From contig NZ_JHYS01000007.1 in the NCBI RefSeq assembly GCF_000688255.1, positions 121,246-185,245 of the forward strand: 64,000 nt of DNA. Reading direction: 5' to 3'. The translations under genes were made by a program, and so were the position numbers. The notes under the pieces were generated by a model. That model had not been told where the DNA came from. It worked only from the letters and a program-made list of their open reading frames with translations, and ran no database searches. This document shows, one piece after another, positions 25,731-34,184 of this stretch. The first letter of the stretch is position 1. Every line of letters begins with the position of its first letter. The stretch is from Simplicispira psychrophila DSM 11588. Lineage in GTDB: Bacteria > Pseudomonadota > Gammaproteobacteria > Burkholderiales > Burkholderiaceae_C.

Positions 25731-26936
25731 TTAAACACGCTCAATGATCAAAGCGATGCCCTGTCCGACACCAATGCACATGGTGCACAGGGCGTAGCGT
25801 CCACCACGGCGCGCCAGCTCGTAGCTGGCGGTGGTCACCAGACGTGCGCCGCTCATGCCGAGCGGATGGCCGATGGCAATCGCACCGCCATTCGGATTGA
25901 CTCTTTCTTCATCGTCGGCCAAGTGCAGATCGCGCAGCACGGCCAAGCCTTGGGCTGCAAAAGCTTCATTCAGTTCAATCACGTCCATCTGGTCGAGCGT
26001 CAGACCCGCCTTGGCCAGCACCTTGCGCACGGCCGGCGCGGGGCCAAAACCCATGATGCGCGGCGGCACACCGGCAGTGGCCATGGCCACCACGCGCGCC
26101 CGGGGCGTCAGACCATGGGCCTTGACGCCCGCAGCCGAAGCCAGCAGCAAGGCGCAGGCACCATCGTTGACACCCGAGGCATTGCCCGCCGTCACGCTCA
26201 GGTCAGCGCCATTGACGCCCTTGAGCTTGGCCAGCATTTCCAGCGTGGTCTCGGGACGCGGGTGCTCGTCGGTGTCAAAGACAATCGGGTCGCCCTTTTT
26301 GCGCGGCACCAGCACTGGCACCAGCTCATCGGCAAAGCGCCCGACCGCGTGGGCTGCCGCCCAGCGCTGCTGTGAGCGCAGGGCCAGAGCGTCCTGATCC
26401 GCACGCGAGATGTTGAATTCTTGCGCCACGTTATCGGCCGTTTGCGGCATCGAATGGGTGTCGTAGAGCTTCTTCATCAGCGGATTGACAAAGCGCCAGC
26501 CAATCGTCGTGTCATAAATGGCAGCGTTGCGCGCATAAGCGCTCTCGGCCTTGCCCATGACAAACGGCGCACGCGACATGCTCTCGACGCCGCCAGCGAT
26601 CATCAGATCGGTGTCGCCCGACTTGAGGGAGCGCGCCGCCAGGCCCACCGCATCCATGCCCGAGCCACACAAGCGGTTCACCGTGGTGCCCGGCACCTGC
26701 ACCGGCAGACCGGCCAGCAGGCCGGACATGCGCGCCACATTGCGGTTGTCTTCGCCGGCCTGGTTGGCGCAGCCATAAATGAGGTCGTCCACCGCCGTCC
26801 AATCGACCTGCGGGTTGCGCTCCATCAGCGCCTTGAGCGGCACCGCGCCCAGGTCATCGGGGCGCACACTGGCCAGTGCGCCACCGTAGCGGCCAATGGG
26901 GGTACGAATGGCGTCACAGATAAATGCTTCGGTCAT
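25731..26936 (-). CDS. paaJ: 3-oxoadipyl-CoA thiolase (PcaF/PaaJ type)
   Basis: 401 residues, type-II thiolase. Active site residues are seen in NRLCGSGMDAVG (nucleophilic Cys near 90), NGGAIAIGHPLGMSGAR (His) and LCTMCIGVGQG (Cys), and GGVESMSRAP is typical of the PcaF branch. It cleaves 3-oxoadipyl-CoA to succinyl-CoA and acetyl-CoA, the last step of phenylacetate breakdown. The ribosome site is weak, and the spacer to paaK carries a CAGTT pentamer repeat. Confidence 0.93.
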   Translation of the reverse strand: MTEAFICDAIRTPIGRYGGALASVRPDDLGAVPLKALMERNPQVDWTAVDDLIYGCANQAGEDNRNVARMSGLLAGLPVQVPGTTVNRLCGSGMDAVGLAARSLKSGDTDLMIAGGVESMSRAPFVMGKAESAYARNAAIYDTTIGWRFVNPLMKKLYDTHSMPQTADNVAQEFNISRADQDALALRSQQRWAAAHAVGRFADELVPVLVPRKKGDPIVFDTDEHPRPETTLEMLAKLKGVNGADLSVTAGNASGVNDGACALLLASAAGVKAHGLTPRARVVAMATAGVPPRIMGFGPAPAVRKVLAKAGLTLDQMDVIELNEAFAAQGLAVLRDLHLADDEERVNPNGGAIAIGHPLGMSGARLVTTASYELARRGGRYALCTMCIGVGQGIALIIERV

Positions 26937-26947
26937 GGCGGTTTGCT

Positions 26948-26972
26948 CAGTTGAGTTCAGTTCAGTTCAGTT
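26948..26972. repeat. Pentanucleotide tandem repeat at the paaK/thiolase junction
   Basis: Five 5-base units (CAGTT, GAGTT, then three CAGTT) on the plus strand. The paaK stop codon (26962-26964) lies within the repeat and the thiolase start is 12 bases beyond it. Confidence 0.8.
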
Positions 26973-28287
26973 TCGGACGGTGGTCAAACACCCGGCGCGC
27001 TTTGCCGGTCTGGGTGCGCGGCAAGGTATCAAACAGCATCACATTGACGCGCGTGGACACACCGACGTTGGTCTTGATGCGGTGTTGCAGCTCTTTGCTG
27101 ATGGTGGCCCGGTCTGCCTCGCTCAAGCCAAAGGACAGCTCGCGGGTCACTTCGCAGCAGACCTCGATGTTGTCCAGGTGGCCATCGCGGGTCAGCACGA
27201 TCTGGTAGGTACCCGCCAGGCGCTTGTCGCGCAAAATTTGCTCTTCGATCTGCGTCGGAAAGACGTTGACGCCACGAATGATCAGCATGTCGTCCGAGCG
27301 CCCGGTGATCTTGTCCATGCGCCGGAACGAGCGCGAGGTCGGTGCCAGCAGGCGTGTCAGGTCACGGGTGCGGTAGCGGATGACCGGGAAGGCTTCTTTG
27401 GTCAACGACGTAAACACCAGTTCGCCCTCAGAGCCGTCGGGCAGCACTTCGCCGGTTTCTGGATCGACGATTTCGGGATAGAAATGGTCTTCCCAGATCA
27501 CCGGGCCGTCTTTCGACTCAATACATTCGCAGGCCACGCCCGGGCCCATGACTTCGGTCAGGCCATAAATGTCGATGGCATCCAGCCCCAGGTCACGCTC
27601 GATCTCAGCGCGCATGCCCTCACCCCACGGTTCGGCGCCAAAGATGCCGATCTTGAGCGAAATCTCTTCGGGCGCAATGCCCCGGCGCTGAAACTCTTCG
27701 GCAATCACCAGCGAATACGACGGCGTGACCATGATGATCTCGGGCTGGAAGTCTATGATCTGCTGCACCTGCTTTTCAGTCTGGCCACCCGACATTGGCA
27801 CCACCGTGCAGCCGGCGCGCTCGGCACCGTAATGGGCCCCCAGACCGCCAGTGAACATGCCGTAGCCATAGGCGTTGTGCAGCATGTCGCCAGCGCGGCC
27901 GCCGGCAGCGCGGATCGAGCGCGCCACCAGATTGGCCCAGTTGTCGATGTCCTTGAGCGTGTAGCCGACGACGATGGATTTGCCGGTGGTGCCCGAAGAA
28001 GCGTGCAGGCGTGCCAACTTCTGGCGCGGCACGGCAAACAGGCCAAACGGATAGTGGTCACGCAGCGCCGATTTGGTCATGAACGGAAACTTGGCCAAGT
28101 CGGCCAGAGTTTTCAGGTCATCCGGGTGCACGCCCTTTTCGTCAAAGGCTTGTTTGTGGTGCGGCACGTTCTCGTAGGCGTGCTTGAGCGACCACTTCAG
28201 GCGCTCCAGTTGCAGCGCCGAGATTTCGTCCCGGCTGGCTTTTTCAATCGGTTCCAGGTCTTCCGGCAGAGATTTTTTGACGGTCAT
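26962..28287 (-). CDS. paaK: Phenylacetate-CoA ligase PaaK
   Basis: 441 residues, the usual PaaK length. ATP-binding motif SSGTTGKSIVVGYT is near residue 95, GAEPWGEGMRAEIE and DIYGLTEVMGPGV mark the adenylate-forming core, and VFPTQIEEQIL the C-terminal lid. It converts phenylacetate to phenylacetyl-CoA, committing it to the pathway. Start ATG 28287 (MTVKKSLPEDLE). It lies 42 bases after paaI. The last codons run into the pentamer repeat. Confidence 0.96.
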   Translation of the reverse strand: MTVKKSLPEDLEPIEKASRDEISALQLERLKWSLKHAYENVPHHKQAFDEKGVHPDDLKTLADLAKFPFMTKSALRDHYPFGLFAVPRQKLARLHASSGTTGKSIVVGYTLKDIDNWANLVARSIRAAGGRAGDMLHNAYGYGMFTGGLGAHYGAERAGCTVVPMSGGQTEKQVQQIIDFQPEIIMVTPSYSLVIAEEFQRRGIAPEEISLKIGIFGAEPWGEGMRAEIERDLGLDAIDIYGLTEVMGPGVACECIESKDGPVIWEDHFYPEIVDPETGEVLPDGSEGELVFTSLTKEAFPVIRYRTRDLTRLLAPTSRSFRRMDKITGRSDDMLIIRGVNVFPTQIEEQILRDKRLAGTYQIVLTRDGHLDNIEVCCEVTRELSFGLSEADRATISKELQHRIKTNVGVSTRVNVMLFDTLPRTQTGKARRVFDHRPKLN

Positions 28288-28329
28288 AAGGTGGCTCCTG
28301 TTTTCAATATCGGGGTGCGGGGCTGCGGG

Positions 28330-28809
28330 TTATTTCTGTGGTGCCTGCTGGGCGGCGTGCTGCAACCCGGCGATCACTTCGCCCTGGATGCGGTAGGACT
28401 TGCCCCGAAACAGCGCCACCACCTTGCCGGCCTGCGTGCGCACGGTGATGTCATACACACCGGTGCGTCCGGCCTGCGACTGCTCGATCGCTTCGGCATG
28501 CAGGGTGTCGCCCTCTTTGGCCGGCGCCAAGAAATCAATATGGCAAGCAGAGGCCACGGTGTTCTTGTTGTAGCTGTTGCAGGCGTAGGCAAAGGCGGTG
28601 TCGGCGAGCGAAAAAATCATGCCGCCGTGGCAAATGTGGTGGCCGTTGACCATGTCGGCGCGCACCGCCATGGTCAAGTGCGCTGTGCCCGGCGCAACGC
28701 TGACGATGGCCATGCCCAGCGCCTTGGCGGCGTTGTCGCGCGACCACATGGCATCTGCAGCGGCTTGCGCCAGCGCTTGCGCGGCTTCGGGGGTGAGGGC
28801 TTCAGTCAT
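28330..28809 (-). CDS. paaI: Acyl-CoA thioesterase PaaI
   Basis: 159 residues, hot-dog fold, with the PaaI signature NGHHICHGGMIFSLADTAFAYACN. It hydrolyses stalled hydroxyphenylacetyl-CoA type intermediates, freeing CoA. ATG 28809 is taken as start; it overlaps the paaH stop by 8 bases. An ATG at 28827 in the same frame is the alternative. Confidence 0.93.
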   Translation of the reverse strand: MTEALTPEAAQALAQAAADAMWSRDNAAKALGMAIVSVAPGTAHLTMAVRADMVNGHHICHGGMIFSLADTAFAYACNSYNKNTVASACHIDFLAPAKEGDTLHAEAIEQSQAGRTGVYDITVRTQAGKVVALFRGKSYRIQGEVIAGLQHAAQQAPQK

Positions 28810-30337
28810 GCAAAGGCTTTCCGGCAAAAATGTGGCGCTGGATCAGCGGAGAAATGCGGTAGCGGTCTTCGCCATAGCTGGCACCGAGATGGGCCAGCAC
28901 GTCGCGCACGCTGCTCAAACCGATTTTTTCGGCCCAGGCCAGCGGGCCTTGCGGGTAGTTCACGCCTAGGCGCATGGCGGCATCGGCCGATGTGGCCGAG
29001 CACACGCCCTGGTTGACAGCATCGGCTGCTTCGTTGGCCAACATGGCCACGGTGCGCATCACGGCGAGGCCCGGAATATCGGCCAGCGGCGACACCTTGA
29101 AGCCCGCCGCCTGCAACAAACCCACTGCCGCATCGACAGCTGCCGAGGCGCAGCCCGCCGCGCTGGCCAGCGCCAGGCGCGTGGCCTTGCTGTAGTCCAG
29201 CGCCAAGTCGATCAGCACGGTATTGGCGATACCGGATTCGTACGCGCGCTGTGTGGCACTGCGGCCATCGGTGACAAACAGCACCGCCTCGCCAGCCTGC
29301 GCCATGCGGCCATCGGATGAGGTGCTGCGGACGAAGCCGACACCGGCGGCGGTCAGGCGCTCGACCAGCGCATGTGCCGCAGCCGAATCACCGCACACGG
29401 TGATGGCAGCCGGATGCGTGCAAGCAGCAGCAGTGGCCGGCGCAGGCATTTCCGCACCAGCGCGGTAATCGTAAAAACCACGGCCCGATTTTTTGCCAAA
29501 GAAACCGGCATCCACCAGCTCTTGCTGGATCAGCGACGGCAAAAAGCGTTGGTCGTTGAAGAACGCATTCCAGACCGAGCGCGTGACGGCAAAGTTGACG
29601 TCGTGGCCAATCAAATCCATCAGCTCGAACGGCCCCATACGGAAGCCACCGGCTTCGCGCATCACTGCGTCCAGCGTGGCGCAGTCGGCCGCGCCTTCGG
29701 CCAGCAGGCGCAGGCCTTCGGCGTAGTACGGCCGAGCCACGCGGTTGACGATGAAGCCGGGGGTGGATTTGGCGTGCACCGGGGTTTTGCCCCAGGCGGC
29801 GGCGGTGGCAAACAAGGTGTCAGCGACAGCGCGGTCGGTGGCCAAACCCGACACCACTTCGACCAGCGCCATCAGCGGCGCCGGGTTGAAAAAGTGCAGT
29901 CCCGCCAAGCGCTCAGGGCGTTGCAGCGCAGCACCAATCGCGGTGACGGAAATCGACGAGGTATTGGTGCCAAAGATGCAATCGGCGGCCACGATGTTTT
30001 CCAGCTCGGCGTACAGCCCTTGCTTGATGGGCAGGCTTTCGACAATCGCCTCGACCACCAGACCGGCATCGGCCAGGTCGGCCAGTTGCGCTACCGCCAC
30101 CAGACGCGCACCGGCTGCTTGCGCAGCTTCAGCGGTCAGCTTGCCTTTGGCGGCCAGCTTGTCAAATTGCGTGCGCAGGCTGGCAATGGCCTGGGCCGCA
30201 GCGTCGGGCCGGGTGTCATACAGCTTGACCGGGTGGCCGGCAGCGGCTGCCACCTGGGCAATGCCGGCGCCCATGGCGCCCGCACCAATCACGGCGACCA
30301 CGGTCTGGGGGGACAAGGGCTGTGTGCTCAAGCTCAC
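28802..30337 (-). CDS. paaH: 3-hydroxyacyl-CoA dehydrogenase PaaH
   Basis: 511 residues in the long PaaH form: N-terminal Rossmann domain with VIGAGAMGAGIAQ, catalytic segment LHFFNPAPLMALVEVV, and a duplicated C-terminal dimerisation domain (two GVNYPQGPLAW / FRMGPFELMDLIG-like modules). It oxidises 3-hydroxyadipyl-CoA with NAD+. No ATG fits; the start is taken as GTG 30337, which overlaps the paaG stop as GTGA and has GGGAGA before it. Upstream codons in this frame are antisense-like and belong to paaG. Confidence 0.92.
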   Translation of the reverse strand: MSLSTQPLSPQTVVAVIGAGAMGAGIAQVAAAAGHPVKLYDTRPDAAAQAIASLRTQFDKLAAKGKLTAEAAQAAGARLVAVAQLADLADAGLVVEAIVESLPIKQGLYAELENIVAADCIFGTNTSSISVTAIGAALQRPERLAGLHFFNPAPLMALVEVVSGLATDRAVADTLFATAAAWGKTPVHAKSTPGFIVNRVARPYYAEGLRLLAEGAADCATLDAVMREAGGFRMGPFELMDLIGHDVNFAVTRSVWNAFFNDQRFLPSLIQQELVDAGFFGKKSGRGFYDYRAGAEMPAPATAAACTHPAAITVCGDSAAAHALVERLTAAGVGFVRSTSSDGRMAQAGEAVLFVTDGRSATQRAYESGIANTVLIDLALDYSKATRLALASAAGCASAAVDAAVGLLQAAGFKVSPLADIPGLAVMRTVAMLANEAADAVNQGVCSATSADAAMRLGVNYPQGPLAWAEKIGLSSVRDVLAHLGASYGEDRYRISPLIQRHIFAGKPLHD

Positions 30338-31131
30338 TCTCCCGTAAAGCGCGGTGCGCGCTTTTCCATGAAGGCTGCCACGCCTTCGGCATAGTCCGGG
30401 CTCCAACCCAGTTCGCGCATGAAGCCACCTTCCATCGACAACTGCTGCTCCAGCGTGTGCAGGGGCGCAGCGTGCATGGCTTGGCGCGTGCGCACCAGGG
30501 CTTTGGTCGGCATCACGGCCAATTTGGCGGCCAGTGCGTCGATGGTGCTGGCCAGATCGGCGTCGTCCACGGCCTGCCAGATCAGACCCCACTCCGCCGC
30601 TTTTTCTGCCGGCAACTTGTCTGCCAGCAAGGCCAGGCCCATGGCCCGCGCCATACCGACGCGCTGCGGCAAAAACCAGGTGCCACCGGTGTCAGGCACC
30701 AAGCCAATCTTGCTGAAGGCCTGCAGGAACGAGGCCGACTTGGCAGCCACCACCAGATCACAGGCCAGCGCCACGCTGGCACCGGCGCCAGCGGCAATAC
30801 CGTTGACGGCGGCAATCGTCGGCACGCGCAGGTTTTGCAGGCGCAGGATCAGCGGCTTGTAGTTGGCTTCGACCACGTTGCCAATGTCCGGCATCGGCTG
30901 GCCGGCTTGCACCGCCATCTCGGGATCGGCCAAGTCTTGCCCGGCGCAAAAACCCCGACCGGCGCCGGTCAGCACCAGCACACGGATGCTTTTATCGTTT
31001 TGCACGCGATCCAGCACAGTACGGATTTCCGCGTGCATGGCACCAGTAAAGCTGTTGAGCTTGTCGGGGCGGTTCAGCGTTAGGCGGGCCACGCCCGCAG
31101 CCACGTCAAATTGGATATTTTGAAACGTCAT
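30334..31131 (-). CDS. paaG: 2-(1,2-epoxy-1,2-dihydrophenyl)acetyl-CoA isomerase PaaG
   Basis: 265 residues, crotonase fold, with LTGAGRGFCAGQDLADPE and the downstream segment KIGLVPDTGGTWFLPQRVG containing the catalytic Asp region of PaaG. It converts the epoxide to oxepin-CoA. Start ATG 31131 follows the paaN stop by 11 bases; translation into paaH is coupled by the GTGA overlap. Confidence 0.94.
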   Translation of the reverse strand: MTFQNIQFDVAAGVARLTLNRPDKLNSFTGAMHAEIRTVLDRVQNDKSIRVLVLTGAGRGFCAGQDLADPEMAVQAGQPMPDIGNVVEANYKPLILRLQNLRVPTIAAVNGIAAGAGASVALACDLVVAAKSASFLQAFSKIGLVPDTGGTWFLPQRVGMARAMGLALLADKLPAEKAAEWGLIWQAVDDADLASTIDALAAKLAVMPTKALVRTRQAMHAAPLHTLEQQLSMEGGFMRELGWSPDYAEGVAAFMEKRAPRFTGE

Positions 31132-31142
31132 GCGAGTGGCCT

Positions 31143-32810
31143 TCAAACGTGGCGGCGGCGCTGCACGACGCGGAAGCGATTGGCTACAAAGGCCGAATCC
31201 GAGTAAGAAGCGTTGGCCGAGGGGTTGCCACCCGTGCCGTGGTAGTCCGAGAACGCTGCCGATTGGTTCACAAACACGCCGCTGGTCAGGTTGATCGACA
31301 GCGCCACCTTCGAGCGCCAAGTGGCGGCTGTCATGGCATCGATCACCTCGGGACGGGTGGAGTAGATACCCACGGTCAGAGCGCCGTGCGTGCGGGTGAT
31401 GCGCTCGGACAGGGCAATCGCGGCTTCCGCCGAAGCTACCTTGACGATGAAGCTGATCGGGCCAAAGCGCTCTTCCATGTAGGCTTTTTCGTCCTCTGCA
31501 TCGCAGGCCAGCAGCACCGGGGTGCGCACGCGGGCCTTCGGAAAATCGGGGTTTTCCAGTGGCGTCGAGGCCAGCACCACTGTGCCCAGACTGCCGCTGC
31601 TGGCAATGTCGATGCGCTCGGCGGTGTCGTTGGACTGGATGGCGCCCAGCACGGCGTGCGCCACTTCAGGCTTGGAGAGGAAGCGCTCCACCGCCTGCGC
31701 CAGATCGGCACAAACCTCGTCGTACGACTTGTGACCGACATCGGTGTCGATGCCGGCCGCTGGCACCAGCAGCGCCTGCGAGGTGGTGCACATCTGGCCC
31801 GAATACAGCGACAGCGTGAAGGCCAGGTTGCCCAGCATGGCTTGATAAGCATCGGTGGACTCGATGACGATGTTGTTCACACCAGCCAGCTCGGCATACA
31901 CCTGCGCCTGACGGCAGTGGTCGATCAGCCACTGGCCAAAGACGTTGCTGCCGGTGAAGTCGATCGACTTGACGCCCGAATGCGTGACCAGTTGGCGCGT
32001 GGTTTCGCGCTGGGCGGCGACACACAGGGTGACCAGATCGGGATTGAGGCCGTTTTCGGTCAACACGGCACGCAGCGTGCGCACGGTGATGGCCGCTGGC
32101 AGGATGGCGTTGCTGTGCGGCTTGATGATCACCGCGTTACCCGTGGCCAGGGCGGCGAACAGGCCGGGGTAGGTATTCCAAGTGGGGAAGGTGCCGCAGC
32201 CGACGACCACGCCAACACCGCGCCCGACGATTTCAAAATTCTTCTGCATTACCAGGGGTGGGTTCTTGCCCTGGGGCTTTTCCCACATCGCCTGCGCTGG
32301 CACCGCGCTTTGCTCGCGCCAAGCATAGGTCACGGCCTCCAGACCCCGGTCTTGGGCGTGGGGGGCGCCGGCCTGAAAGGCCATCATCCAGCCCTGGCCG
32401 GTGGTCATCATCACGGCGTGAGCGATCTCAAAGCTTTGCTGGTTCAGGCGTTCCAGCATTTCCATGCAGATGCCGGTGCGCCCGGCAGCGCCGACCGCCT
32501 GCCAGCCCACCATGGCTTTTTCGCCAGCGCTGATCAGGGCCTCGACCTCACACACCGGGTACTGCACATTCATCTCGATGCCAAACGGCGACTGCTCGCC
32601 GCCGTGCCAACCGGTCTGGCCGGGCTGGCCCAGTTCAAACTGCTGGCCCAGCAGCGCGTCAAAGGCGCGCTTGCCGTCTTCGGGGGCCGTGGCGCCGTAC
32701 ACCTTGGGGCTGGGCATCTCGTTGTACGCCGACCAGTAACCGCGGGTCTGGATGGCTTGGAGTGCGTTGTCCAGCGTGGCGCGGTGTTTTTCAAACAGAG
32801 GGTGAGACAT
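31143..32810 (-). CDS. paaN: Phenylacetate degradation aldehyde dehydrogenase PaaN
   Basis: 555 residues of the aldehyde dehydrogenase fold: GRGVGVVVGCGTFPTWNTYPG, SIDFTGSNVFGQWL, catalytic Cys in YSGQMCTTSQALL. It corresponds to the dehydrogenase half of PaaZ. It lacks the C-terminal MaoC-like oxepin-CoA hydrolase domain that makes PaaZ about 680 residues, so another hydratase must open the ring. Start ATG 32810 has AAGGAAG upstream. It is the first gene of the minus-strand paa operon. Confidence 0.9.
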   Translation of the reverse strand: MSHPLFEKHRATLDNALQAIQTRGYWSAYNEMPSPKVYGATAPEDGKRAFDALLGQQFELGQPGQTGWHGGEQSPFGIEMNVQYPVCEVEALISAGEKAMVGWQAVGAAGRTGICMEMLERLNQQSFEIAHAVMMTTGQGWMMAFQAGAPHAQDRGLEAVTYAWREQSAVPAQAMWEKPQGKNPPLVMQKNFEIVGRGVGVVVGCGTFPTWNTYPGLFAALATGNAVIIKPHSNAILPAAITVRTLRAVLTENGLNPDLVTLCVAAQRETTRQLVTHSGVKSIDFTGSNVFGQWLIDHCRQAQVYAELAGVNNIVIESTDAYQAMLGNLAFTLSLYSGQMCTTSQALLVPAAGIDTDVGHKSYDEVCADLAQAVERFLSKPEVAHAVLGAIQSNDTAERIDIASSGSLGTVVLASTPLENPDFPKARVRTPVLLACDAEDEKAYMEERFGPISFIVKVASAEAAIALSERITRTHGALTVGIYSTRPEVIDAMTAATWRSKVALSINLTSGVFVNQSAAFSDYHGTGGNPSANASYSDSAFVANRFRVVQRRRHV

Positions 32811-33134
32811 CAATACTTCCTTGGCAAGGCGTTGATCGGAAACCACATGCAGCGCTGTCTGACAAGCACCGCATGACGATACAAAAAAACAGGGAGGACA
32901 GACAAGTGTGTGTCGCTTCCATCGTCAGAACGAATATTACACCATGCGTAATGAATTCTGCGTTTAATTTTTTTCCTTATTAAAAACAATGTGTTAGTGA
33001 AAAATTTAATCTTTGATTGCTGAAATATTATGCAATCCATCCCTCTTTTAGCATTAAAAATCGGCATCCAGAGCAACCCTAACCCCGGCCCGCAGGCGCC
33101 TGAACCCCACCCTGCAGCCTCTAGGATGGACCCC
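32811..33134. promoter_or_regulatory. Divergent promoter region paaN / dpkA
   Basis: 324 bases, AT-rich in the centre (about 32925-33060). It contains an inverted repeat ATTAC-N7-GTAAT at 32936-32952, within a wider GAATATTAC to GTAATGAATTC symmetry, about 125 bases before the paaN start. This is the best operator candidate for the paa operon. No regulator gene sits here. Confidence 0.5.
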
Positions 33135-34184
33135 ATGAACACCCCACCCAACGCACCCAACACCCCCGATTCCAGCCACACCCGCATTCCGCTGGCACAG
33201 CTAGAGGCGCTGCTGGCGCAGGTATTTGAGCGCCATGGCACCTCTGCGCAGGTAGCGGCAGCGCTGGCGCAGAACTGCGCACTGGCGCAGCGCGACGGCG
33301 CCGACAGCCATGGCGTTTTCCGTATTCCGGGCTATCTCTCGACGCTGGCCAGCGGCTGGGTCAACGGCCACGCCGTACCGCAGGTCGAAGACGTGGCGCC
33401 GGGCTATGTCGCCGTGGACGCCGGCAACGGTTTTGCCCAACCGGCGCTGGACGCCGCGCGCAGCCTGCTGCTGGAAAAAGCCCGGCGCAACGGCATTGCG
33501 CTGCTGGCGATCCGCAACTCGCACCACTTTGCCGCGCTGTGGCTGGATGTCGAACCGTTGGCGCGCGAGGGACTGGTGGCGCTGGCCTTTGTCAACAGCA
33601 TGGCCTGCGTAGTGCCCAGCGGCGGCCACCGCGCACTGTTTGGCACCAACCCGATCGCCTTTGCCGCGCCGCGCGCCGGCGGCGAGCCGCTGGTGTTTGA
33701 CCTGGCCACCAGCGCCATCGCCCATGGCGACGTGCAGATCGCCGCGCGCGCCGGCCACACCCTGCCCGAGGGCTACGGCGTCGATCGCCACGGCCAGCCG
33801 ACCTGCGACCCGGCGGCCATCCTGGACGGCGGCGCGCTGCTACCGTTCGGCGGCTACAAGGGCTCGGCGCTGTCGATGATGGTGGAGCTGCTGGCGGCGG
33901 CACTCACGGGCGGCAATTTTTCGTTTGACTTTGATTGGTCCCAACACCCCGGCGCCAAGACGCCGTGGACGGGCGAGCTGCTGATCGCCATCGACCCGGC
34001 CAAGGGCGCGGGCCACAACTTTGCCCAGCGCAGCGAAGCCCTGGTGCAGGCCATGCGCGGCGCGGGCCAAGCGCGCCAGCCGGGCGACCGGCGTTATGCC
34101 GAACGCGCCCTGGCCGACCAACTGGGCGTGGCGGTGGGGGTGCAGGAGTTGGCGTCGCTGCGGGCGTTGGCCGGGATCGTTTGA
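33135..34184 (+). CDS. dpkA: Delta1-piperideine-2-carboxylate / pyrroline-2-carboxylate reductase (Ldh family)
   Basis: 349 residues of the malate/L-lactate dehydrogenase-2 fold. It matches DpkA in RDGADSHGVFRIPGYL, AIRNSHHFAALWLDVEPLA, GTNPIAFAAPRAG and LPFGGYKGSALSMMVELLAAALTGG. DpkA reduces cyclic imino acids from D-lysine or D-proline metabolism with NADPH. Start ATG 33135 (MNTPPNAPNTP) has AGGA eight bases upstream; in-frame ATGs at 33126 and 33030 are alternatives. The 3' end overlaps the convergent mscS gene by 91 bases. Confidence 0.85.
   Translation: MNTPPNAPNTPDSSHTRIPLAQLEALLAQVFERHGTSAQVAAALAQNCALAQRDGADSHGVFRIPGYLSTLASGWVNGHAVPQVEDVAPGYVAVDAGNGFAQPALDAARSLLLEKARRNGIALLAIRNSHHFAALWLDVEPLAREGLVALAFVNSMACVVPSGGHRALFGTNPIAFAAPRAGGEPLVFDLATSAIAHGDVQIAARAGHTLPEGYGVDRHGQPTCDPAAILDGGALLPFGGYKGSALSMMVELLAAALTGGNFSFDFDWSQHPGAKTPWTGELLIAIDPAKGAGHNFAQRSEALVQAMRGAGQARQPGDRRYAERALADQLGVAVGVQELASLRALAGIV

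Noticed and set aside
26948..26972. CRISPR-like short repeat
   Set aside because: Only a five-base unit in tandem, no spacers; no CRISPR array seen anywhere in the window.
26896..29016. A 706-codon plus-strand frame across paaK and paaI
   Set aside because: Antisense to two well-identified genes; the product has no recognisable domain and has the composition of a GC-rich shadow frame.
31149..32876. A 575-codon plus-strand frame
   Set aside because: Antisense to paaN over its whole length; no start context or domain support.
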